The notes beneath the pieces were generated by a model. The model was given only the letters and a program-made list of their open reading frames with translations, was not told the origin of the DNA and made no database searches. 64,000 nucleotides of DNA, from assembly GCA_021014325.1 (NCBI GenBank), contig CM037457.1:9428538-9492537 (forward strand), given 5' to 3'. Each line of letters starts with the position of its first letter. Position 1 is the first letter of the stretch. This document shows positions 25,201 to 37,200 of this stretch, piece after piece. The translations under genes were made by a program, and so were the position numbers. Source of the stretch: Plazaster borealis (taxonomy: Eukaryota > Echinodermata > Asteroidea > Forcipulatida > Labidiasteridae).

Positions 25201-28200
25201 GGGTCCATGTATTACTTCTCTAATATTCCCTTCTTTAAAGAAGTCCCTTATGAGGTACAACAAAGAACACATGGATGGGCAGCATTGTTCCATAGGACCC
25301 CACAAGGGCCAGTGTGTTGGCCCAACATCATCTGACCTGGTGTGACCCTAGCAGAGTTGCCAACTCTCCCTGATTCTGCAGAAAGTTCCCTGAAAATAAA
25401 CCAATCTGTCCATGTTCTGATGAACAAATTTGAAAATCTCCCTGATTATGGAAACTTTTTCCCAATTATGTTGAACCCTCACTATGGAAATTAAAATGGC
25501 TTTGACAGAGAACTTTGTACAAATACAATACAAACAATCAGTAATGAAATGATACAAATTTTAAAAATTTCATTACAATAACAAAAATTGTTCTTATTAG
25601 TTTACATCACACCTAAAATTAGTAAAATCCTTACATAAAACAGTAAAGAAGACAATATGGTTATTCTTGGATATATAAAACCTCTGAAATATAACTTCCT
25701 ATTTAGTCCGGTAGTTTCCATTTCCAAAGACCACAGGGCTTGTTGCTCAAAATGTTTACTGGTCCATAATTGTTCTAACAAGACCACAACAGTTTAACAA
25801 GCATACTGTTTTTATTTGAACAAGCACTATGACATAAGGTATAAGAAAAGATTTATCTCATTTTTCTTTATGGGTATACATATTTTATTACTCAATAGAA
25901 TTGAAAGGTGTTTATAAGACTCAAAGTCAGCATTTTAACATCACTTGTATTTTGTTAAGATATTACACAGTGTTGTATTATTATTCAATTGAAAAACACA
26001 AGACTGCTGGACTTGTCCGTCCATGAGTTTACAGCCCGACACTAAAACCACTGGCCTCGGGCCTGCGATCCAGTGTTAAATTCGAGCCCTGATCTCTAAA
26101 CCAAGAGGATATTGTTATCTAATTTGACAGTATTGTTCATTTTCGTACAGTTATCATCCATGGTTGTTATTTAATTATGATATAACAGGTGCCAGGAAAC
26201 CTGAGGCTCAGGATATCTGCCAACTCCACTCGTCGTGCTCGATACGATGCTCTACTTGGATTCCAGCATTACCCTCAACCCTTCCCGATATCACTGACAT
26301 CATTGTACCCTGATGGGGGTACAGTAGGCTGTGTGGATGTAGTGGTGGTCAGGAGCTATCCTATGCAGGTATGTATTCTATGCAAATATCATTTGTTTGT
26401 AGAAGAGAGTTCAATAAACACACTGTACAACCAAATGGTGAAAATTTGATCAAATTCAGTGTTAGTAAATGAAAAGCGGTTTATGTTTTGCCTTTCTTAT
26501 TATGCCCTTGTTTAAGAGGTGTTGAATTGCTATTTTCTTCACTTTGACAGTGTTTCAGATGGAAATATTCCTCTGGAGGATTGGTATTGGTATGAACCTT
26601 ATAATCAGTTAGAACACATTGGGTTCTTGGCTAGTACAGTGGTTAAGTTCGCTTTTCTGAGAGTCCTTGGCTTCACAACCAGAAGAAATGAAATGAAAAA
26701 TGAAATGAAAATGAAATGCAACAACTAGTCCCAACAAAAATTCCCCTAACTGATTTACCTATCCTGCACTTTGTTTGAAAATATTTCATTGGTTCATAGT
26801 TATTCAAATGTTGGATGCATATTAGTGCATCGTCGCAGAATATAATTACAAGGTGAAATCTGGATTTTCAAACAAGTCAGTGGCTGCCCCTGAACAGCAG
26901 TCTGGAGGTGACAGGTTTCCAGTCTGGGGGCCAATTTCAAAGAGTCGCTTAAGTGAAAATATTGCTTAAAAATTTTCTGATTAGCAGGAATAAGCAGGGT
27001 ACCAGTCACAAATTGTACACTTGACATGGTATTTTGGCTGGTAACCTTATTCTGGTTTTATCATTTTGTTGTGCCTAGCTGCTTTTTGTGCTTAAGCAGC
27101 TCTATGAAATTGGCCCCTGCTGTCTTCAATACATTTATTTTATATCTCGTGTTAATTTGCTCGCTCAGTACATGGAGAAGCAAAACGAAGGAGGTTGTAT
27201 CTTCAGAGGGAGACGGGCGGAGGACAAGGAAGCAGCTAGGTTTGCTCAGGAGAAACAGAGACGAATGGAGCGACTCTACTCCAAGATGCAGAACGACCAC
27301 CAGGAGAACGAGAAGAAGACAGGTAGGTCAAAGGTCAAGTTCCTCCATGACAAGTTGTTCCAAAAGTGATTATAGTTGTGATCTTAGCCAAATTTCAAAT
27401 AGCATCTCAGCAGATAGTTGTACGTAGTATAAAGTATGTTTGCTGTAAGGAGAAATTTGTTTGGTACCAGTTACAAAACACAGGTTGGTTCATTTTTTTG
27501 CCTTGGCACTTTTTTCAGTTTTTTATTTTAATACAAACCTTTCAACTGTTTTATTTCCATGTTTAATTGAAGGAATTAGGGTTAACGATTCATGCAATAC
27601 TATTGTGTCAATCCTATGGTGACGAATGATGTTTATTTAGAATCCAAGAACATTTTGAAATATTGGTGAATTGAAATTGATATTTTAACTGGTTTCATTA
27701 GAACACCTCGTCTTTCTTTTTGTTGTGATTTATGCATTGTCTAATATCTTCATTGATTATATTCATTTGTTATTGTTTACATCTATAGATATTGTTTACT
27801 GTGTTTACTGTGTTATTTGATGACCATGTCACTCTTTTTCTTCTATGCTCAATTTACTTGTGTACCCCTATTGATCTTTGACTGTTTTTGATCTGCATTT
27901 TGAATGTTCTACATACATTGATTGGTTAATTTGTTCTCTGTGTGTTACAAACATGTACAATGTTGGGATTCGAACTGTCCTCTCAACACCTGCTCTAGAA
28001 CGCAGGGCCAAGGGTTCGAATCCCATATTTCTCTTTTTATTCTATGCTCAATTTACTTGTAGACCCTAATGATCATTGACTGGTTTTTTTATTCGCATAT
28101 TGAATGTTATAAATACATTGATTGGTTAATTTGTTTCTGTGTGGAACAAACATGTACAATGTTAGGATTCGAACTAGCCTGTCAACACCTGCTCTAGAAG

Positions 28201-31200
28201 CAGGGTTCGAATCCAACCCAGGTAACCTGTGAATTTTTCCCGCAGTATTCTGAAAGCACCGAGTATAAAGTGCTTATCACACATCGGTGTGAGCGTAAAA
28301 CCAGAATGATACTGGTGCAATTATTACATCGATTAAAATGTCAATATCACGATTTGCTTTTTGCTTGTTGATTCTGACTGCATTATTGTCCATTGCCCAT
28401 TTTATGTGTATTGGTTTTTCAATGGTCTGTTATTGTGTACCCATATTATAACTCCTTGCAAATGATATGATCAACTTATGTGTGTCTCTCTAAAGGGGCA
28501 ATGTTGTTAGAATATTATTGTCTGCTTGAACAAACAGAAAGCCGGCAATGTGACACTTTGGAACACTAGGTGGCAGCAGACAGACCAATTACCCAGTAAA
28601 TATATATTTGTTTTGTCATTCTTGGCATGTGCATATTTGAGAACATGGTATGTCTGCTTTTCCACCTAGTGTCCCAGAAAGTCTCCTGTTGGATCATGAT
28701 TTGAAAATCAAAATGGCATACAGGATGGTTGTGTGACTTGAATCTGTAACATTGAGTGACATGAATTCCAGTGCCCTTATGATTATTAATGTGTCTAAAA
28801 CACATCTCTGTTCAATACTCTTCAAAGTTTGATATGGCTTTTTCATTCTGCTTTTTCTATTTCCTAAAAAGATTGTTTCCATTTACTTCTTTTCCATTGC
28901 ATTATCTGACCGTTATTTGTTCATTTTGTGACATGATGCATTGTTCATTTTCATTTGCTGACATATCATGATTGTGAATAGGCCCTAACAATCATGGTTA
29001 TATTAGATATGTTTTGCACATTATAATATGTCTATATACCAGAAATGTGTGCGATAATGTTTTATGATTATATTTTTATGATTATGATTATATTTGTTAA
29101 TGTCCTTTTTTCTTTCTGCACTACATGTTGTATGTTCTCAGATATGCTATTTATACATGTAGGCTTAATGTAAACTTTTGTTTTTGAACTTATGTTACAA
29201 GAAGCAATGCTGCATGTGAAATCCCAAGCATGGTATTCTTCCAATTCTAATATAAATTCCAACTTTGTTTGTCCTCAGAAAAGTCACCAAACTGTTATTA
29301 AATACATGTAGCCTAGAAAGCATCTCAAAGCCTTATGTGGGGTGATCCTTAAACTCAATACATTTTAACTACTTTTTTGTAAGGGTCAAGTATCAATTCT
29401 TGGTCCTCATATTTTTTACAAGCAGTTCATGTTATCCACAATTACCATTTCATGTTCTAAAGTCTTTAAACAATTTACTCTTTCTCTTGAAATAAGTGAA
29501 ATCGAATCGTAGGTTGATGTCCACCAGGAAGCTAACAGTATCAGAGGTAGAGAAGCTCCACGGTGGCCAGGAGGTGTATGAGGCACTTAATAACGCCCTG
29601 GATCCAGGAGCTGTGGAGGTAAGAGCCTCATTGAGTAGCGCACATAAGGTGCTCAAGGCACTTGATCAAAGAGACAGACTTTTTAAGACAGGTTGAAGTT
29701 TATGAATTATCAGACCAATTTATGTAGCACCTTATAAGGGTTTACGAGCTGCTGCGGTGCACTCTACCTGGATTCTTTTACAGGCATTACACAAAACACG
29801 GTAGGTGCGGCTTTACGTCCAATCTGAAGAACCAAGCAATAATGGTTTAAGTGTCTTGGCTTAAAGACACAAGTGTCAAGACCGGTACTCGAACCTGCAT
29901 TCCGATGACCGTAAACACCAGAAGTTGAGTCCAGTGCACTTGACTGCTCAGCCACATCAGGCCACGCTTTGCCAACTAGACTATCTTATGAATGCACGGG
30001 GCAAGTTCCCACAAGGAACCGTGGTTGACCATGGGTGGATAGCTGCACATACTCACTAATAATCCAGTGCGAATGTGGCTGGTTGAAGTCTAGTGATCAG
30101 ACTTTTGTTGGCGAATTTGTTCAACATGGTGACTGTACTCGGTTTCCCAAGATGCATGGCGGTGTATTTTTAAGATGGTTTTGCAAATGGGCCATTGTCC
30201 TTGTATGAAGTAAGCTCTAGGCTGGCCATTTACTATTGTCTACAACACACTCTCACTGGTCACTCAATAATACATTTTCCAGGCCTGGAATTTCATCTCT
30301 GAAAGGACAAGGCCATTTCCATTTTGCAAAGGGCACTTCCATTGGAAAATCTTAAAGTCTATGGGAAACTTTTGAAGGGGCACCAAGGCCAAGACCAGGG
30401 CAACAGAGTCCATGGCCTCTGTGTAATTCCAGGCCTGATTTTGAATACTCCTAGTGTTCAACCCATGACTGCAAAGAAATTTGCCATACAAGCTTTCACA
30501 ATCATCTTGACTGTTCATACGTATATAGTACATTGGAAGACGAACAGGGCCCAATTTCATAGAGCTGCTTAAGCACAAAAGTAGCTAAGCACAACAAAAT
30601 TATGGTTACCAGAATAAGGTTACGAGCCAAACTACCATGCCACATGTACAATTTGTGACTGGTGTCCTGCTTGTTTCTGCTTAGCGCAAAATTGTTAAGC
30701 AATATTTTCTGCTTAAGCAGCTCTATGAAATTGGGCGCAGGACATATCAGTTGTATTTCTATGGTGTGTTTCATACTTGCATGCTGGTGTAGCTATTTGA
30801 TTGGTAATAGAATTCCATGCAACTCAATTTAGCTTATTTTACTTGCCCTCAGGCATTACTATCTGAGAGACAGGTGAATGTACTGCATGATTATCAACGG
30901 TCCCTACATGAGAAGAAACAGTCGGAATTCCAGGGGGAGTTCAAACGAGCCATGGAGGAACAAAAACAGGTATAGTGGTTTTTTATATAACTCACTCATA
31001 GATCCTTGTCATTTGATTGGTGGAACACGTAGCACGTGTCATTCTTTATTTTGCCATGAATTTAGTGCCGCGATGCTGGACCGACATAACCGTTGTATAT
31101 GGAAATGAATATAAACGCTCCATTAAAGGCATCGTACACGTTTGGTAATTACTCAAAATATATATTAGCATAAAAATTGACTTGGTAACGAGCAACAGAG

Positions 31201-34200
31201 AGCTGTTGATAGTATAAAACATTGTGAGAAACGACTACCTCTGAATTAACGTAGTTTTTGAGAAAGAGGTAATTTCTCACTGAAATAATAAAAATTTCTT
31301 GCAAGAAGTTTTTATTCCTATCTGAAAGCACACAAATGTGTACAACAAGGGTGTTTTTTCTCTCATCATTTTCTTGCAACTTTGATGACCAATTGAGCCC
31401 AAATTTTCACAGGCTTGTTATTTTATGCATATGTTGGGATACACCAAGTGAGAACACTGGTCTTTGACAATTACCAAACGTGTATGGTGCCTTTAATCCC
31501 ATATAAATGTAGATATATACAATAAAACTAACTTTTGAAAATTTCATTTCAAACTAAGGTAGCGTTTTTGATATATCGCTGAAAATCTGGTGCAATTTTG
31601 TCCATGCAGGAAGAATGATCCGTAATTGGAATACACCATCTGAGAAACGTTTCGTGCATGAAACGTATCTCAGATGGTGTATTCCAATCAGATTGAATGT
31701 TCTCAGATTGAAATTTGTTTGAATCCCTTTCTCTTAAACCACATTCCTTAGAAGGGAATTGTTTCTCAAAATGTTAAACATTATATCAACAGCTCTCCAG
31801 TGCTTCTTACCAAGTAAGTTTTTATGGTCATTAATGTTTGGAGTAATTACCAACCAAAGGTGTTCCTTTCTTTAACACTCAGGAGAGCCATGTGGAGAGG
31901 GCCATAACACCCCTCCTTAGACTCAGAGTGGTAGATGCCCTTAGAAGACGTTCAGCTGAGGAGTGCGGCACGCATCAGCTGACAATCTGGAGGCCCTCTG
32001 ATGATGTCATACAGCTACTCACTGAGGGAAAACGCTTCAAAATATTCAACGTCGGTACGTCGTCTGGAAGGTAAATTGCTTGTGTCTTATTTGACTGCCG
32101 AATTAGGAATTGTTGAGTTGTTGTTGAAACTCTTTAAAATCTTGTCTCAATTTATTCTTTTGAAATAACTAATTTGTCATAAGTGGTTGAGAAACTTGAA
32201 GAAAAAGTTTAAAATCTTATGAATTATCGAGTTTTGTGTCTGTTTTGGGGGTGTTTAAAAAAAAAAAAATTAAAGACATAATTTGCAAATTTGATTTTTA
32301 AACAGTCCTGTTTGATTTGTTTTGTTACAGAAAGAAACTTAAAAGAGCGGGACTTTTAAAAAAATTTATTGTAAAGTTGCCCAAGTATAGCGTACTACTA
32401 TGGCTTGATTTTTCTTATCTATTTTGCCTTTTATACTGTAAATTGTGATTTAAGATTTGTGTACATCATTTACTGGAGAGTTTAACACTAGTTTGGAAGA
32501 GTAGGGGTTTCCCCTGGTGTAATTGGTCCGATGTCAGATAAGCACTGCATAGACCATGCAACCTGTGACATCACTTGTTTACAAAAGATTCACAGAGCCT
32601 GCAGGAACATTTTGTACACAGCTCATTTGAAGAAGAAAAAAACAAAATCTTTCAATTTTATGGACGTTGCACCACACAATGTTAATAAACTTTTGATATT
32701 AGGAAAGTGGGGAACATCTGAAATTTAGGTCAGCTGTTATTTTACTCTTTTTAGCTTCAGTGGCAAACTGTGATACCATGTGTCTAATTCTTGTGTAACA
32801 AGTGTAGTATCTTGCCTGCCAGGAAATGCCCTGGAATGTACTAGGGCACTCATTTTGTAAACACGGTGGTCTAAACATGTGTATTTATATCATTGACATA
32901 TCATGGCATGCATTATGTGTGTAGTTTAACACTTCTCATGAAGCAATTGTATTCAAGGGTCTTGCGGACAATTGTATATAATGTTTTTGTGTCTATGTTT
33001 TCTTTCTATTTAATTAAACTATTTGTTTTCTAAACCTAAAAGTATTTACGTGTGCGCTTCTATACATATGTTATTACTTTCACGCCAATAAAAACAAACT
33101 ATCTTACCCTTTAGAACATTTCCTTTTAAATTGTTAGGTTCAGTGTTGGATCCAATAATGTACAACTTGCCTCAACTCGTGGCACTCGCTACCAGACAGT
33201 GCTCCTCCAGTCTCCACACTCAGGTGATCAAGCCGCCTACCTCCAGAGAGAGTCCTTGAGATTTACTGATACACTAAGGCCTGGCTTCACTCCAGCTTAT
33301 GGTGAAGTAGATGTGGTTGGTGTCGTTGTGCTAATCCAGGGTGCAGGGAACAGTCCTGGCAAAAGGTATGGTACTAAAAGTGAACACCTGGGCCCAATTT
33401 CATAGAGCTGCTCAAGCAGAAAATATTGCTTAACAATTTTCTGCCAAGCAGAAATAAGCAGGATACCAGTCACAAAGTGTACACGTGACATGGTAGTTTG
33501 GCTGGTAACCTTATTCTGGTAAGCACATTTTGTTGCGCTTAGCTACTTGTTGTGCTTAAGCAGCTCTATGAAATTGGGCCCTGTTAGTTAGAACAACAAA
33601 CACATCTCTAAAAGGGCCCTTTCCCCAACATGCGTTTTCAAGCTGCACATAAATGTCATGTCTTAATAAAGCTACTCGGGTCTTCAGGATTCAGGATTTA
33701 TACACAAACTTGATGGAGCTGAGATAAGATGGTTCTGCTCTTATCCTCTCTTCTGCAAAATACAACATTATTACAAAATAAATGTAGGGCTCCCATATCC
33801 ACCAGACCGCAGGTCAGAGTCCAGTAATTTTAGCAATGAACCAGTAAACTCAAAACCAAACATGTCCAGCGGTGCAGTGTTTTTCAAAACCTCCTAAAAG
33901 TTCAGTAAGGGGCTAGTATTATATGGAAAGAAAATTGGTGTTCAGTGAAAATTGAAAGCCAGTGAAAGCCCTGGTTGTTTAATGTGAATAATTTAAACCA
34001 TGGATTAGGAATTATTGTATTTTCTTTGAAAAACCAGGCGCATCAAACGTTTAGGTACAATCAGCCTTTTTTGAATGCAGTTTTGAATCGGCTTTTTTCC
34101 TTTGTATTGATTTCAGCACAAGTCAGACAGTATATCTCTGTGATGCTCAGGCTAGCTTCATTGCCATCAGGTTTTGGGGTGGATTACAGGTGAGCTGGAA

Positions 34201-37200
34201 ACTGGGCACAAGTGATACTTTCATACATCTTTTTCAGTAACATGTTTATCCATATGTAATTGCCTTTTAACCCTTTCCTTACCATGGGCGACTTAAGTCG
34301 TCCAACCTTGCACACAAAAAAGCACTCAAGCCTGAGCACAAAGACCATTTGTAATAAAGCTGTAGTTTAGTCCAAGTTCATCCTCCATACCCAAGCGTAT
34401 TATGGTTGGAAAGAGAGAGATCAGATCTTTCTAATGATGGTAAAATAAAACAAGCTTGTAGCGTCATACGCAGGGCTCTAAGGAATTCTCTTAAAGAGAT
34501 CATCTTAAAGGGAAATTACACTTTTTTTTTTGCAAAGAGTAAATTCACTCCCATTCTGAAATTTTCACAAAAAAAACACACACAACCAACTTGTGAAAAA
34601 TTGTCATCAAATGTCACTGTCACATTTTGTGGAAACAACAAGAAAAAGATTTATGTTTTTTTAAGGGATTTTGTGGACATTAATACTGGGCCTGTTTTGA
34701 TTGCACCGATCTAAATAAGCGGTATTGATTGGGGGGGTCTGCACATGCTATTTCCTTGACTTTAACAGATTAATATATTTCTCTGGAGGACTGCGTACAG
34801 TGCTCAATTTCATAGAGCTTCATAATCACAAAAAGTAGCAAAACACAACATAGGTTATGCTTACCATAATAATGTTACCGGCCAAAATACCTTGTCACAT
34901 GTACAATCTGTGACTGGTCCCCTGTCTATTTTTGCTTGGCAGAACATTTTTAAGCAATATTTTCCGCTTAAGCAGCTCTTTGAAATTCTCGATGCTTTGT
35001 TTTTTGAAAGGGCAAGGGCACCAAGGCATTTTCTCCTTGGTAAAGGGCACCTCTATGAGGAAATTGTAAATTTTTATTGAAACATTTCAAGGGGCACCAA
35101 GGCAATGACCAGGGGCAACGAAGGTGATTGCCTCCGTAGAGTATCAGGCCTGTGTAAACATTATAATCAGTGAGCTTTCAGATTGAAACCAATCGATTTT
35201 TCTTTTCAATAACTTGCTTTTACTGAAATTATTCGTGGCCAAGCGGTTTAGTGCATCAGACTCAAGTTCTAGTTGCTGAGTCATTCGGGTGTGGGTTCAA
35301 ACCCCGGTCATGACACTTTTGTCCTTGAACAAGACACTTAACTATAATTGCTTCTCATCACCCAGAGGTAAATGGGTAACTGTGAGGGCAGAAATGGTTC
35401 TTGTGATTGATTTAGCTTAGTGCGCTACATACTTGGCAGCACAGGCTGTATACTCCCCAGGGTGCTGAGATGGTTTAAGGAATGAAATATGGCCCAGTGA
35501 CCAGGGGTAATAATGTTTGAAGCGCAATGATCATTCTTTGGAATTGCACTATATAAGAGTCAATATTATTATTATTATTAAAAAGATATTGATAGAACTG
35601 TGAACTTGTTATTGCAGGCACACTGTGTTGATAACCTAATCAAGCCAGGATGTTTCCTGGCTATTAGCAATCTTCAATGGAGACCTAACAGTGGCTCATC
35701 CGGCATTCCTTGCCTCCATGCGAATGATGCTGTAGCAGTTACCACAATCCCCAAAGTCACTCACCTCAGGTTGGCAATGCAGCATATCCAAAAGACCATC
35801 AAGGTAAGTTTGTATTGTCACTCACTAAGGGAAGTGGTGTCTCGGCAGAGCGGTTTGGAGAACTGGGGTGGATTGCACCAAGTGGTCTTTAACCGGTCTA
35901 TGTGCTATAGCCGGCTAACTTGAGAAATGCTTAGACAGTCTTTAATTATAGACTGATTGCAATACCGGGGTCTATATTTTAAGCCAGTTATAAATCTTAA
36001 GCCTGTGCTGAGCTGGCTATAATCGGTCTTTGTTTTGTTTTTAAACATGGCGCTACATCTGTTAGTTGATGATTTCATGCAAAGAGCCCTATGACGAGAC
36101 CGTATAGTGATAGCGTTTACTTGGTCTGTAATTTTGTCCGAGGCTTTGTGTTTTCCCTCCATTGTTTAATCTTTGTTTACCTTTCTAAACCATTGTCACT
36201 GTCTCAGTATGCTATGGATAATGGCGGCCATCATAACTAACCAAGCTTAGGAATGCTTGTTCGTACATGTATTTCACTACTGCTCACTGACTTATCTAAG
36301 ACTGGCTTATTGCAACAGGCTTAACGACTGACTAAGCTAAGACCGTCTAAGGCATATAGCTGGCTATAACTGATTGGTCAAAAGCCGGCCTCAGGTCGAC
36401 CTACGATTTTCTTGGGCACTCACGATGTCCCAAATACTCACAGGTCGACTGCGATTGGTTCCCGACCATCGGGATCACGTCGTACAAGTTGAAATTGTTC
36501 TACTCTTGCGACTGTTAATTTTTTCGAGCGGCGACTGTTTCCGATTGTCTTAAAATCATCGCAGTTACGCTCTGGTCGTAAATAATCGTCGACTGAAAAG
36601 TTCCTGATGGTCTTAGCTCAGGCGCAGTGTGATCCTGAAAAGTCAGTCGCCGACTGTTTTTTGTTGACGCAAGGTCGACCTGAGGCCGGCTTTAGACCGC
36701 TGGCTAAGACCGTTTTATTGCAATCTGCCTCTGGACTCAAGCTCTGGTGTTACCAGAGTGTGGGTTCGAGTCCCGGTCATGACACTTGTGTCCTTGAGCA
36801 AGACACTTATTCATGCTTACTGTCGGATAGGATGGAAATCTGTAGGTCCGGTTTGTTTTGTAATGCATCTAAGAGAACCCTGTACACTAATAGTGAAGAA
36901 AGGGGTTTGCCCCAGTGTTTCCAGCATGGTTGGCTGCAGATTGTGCAGCATCACCTTGTAACCCTTAAAATATACTACATACATTCGTAGATGGGTATTA
37001 TAATTCAAACATAGTTCTTGCATAACTGTAAAAAAAGAAAGAAGAAAAAAGTGCTTCGAGATGTGATTAAAGGAACATTACAGAATTGGTTTTTGCTAAC
37101 AAAAAACAGTTGCTGGCAGTGTAAGCACTTATATAATCCACTGTATACATAAACTGACAAACCTGTAGAAATTTGAGATCGATCGGCCATCTGGGTCACG

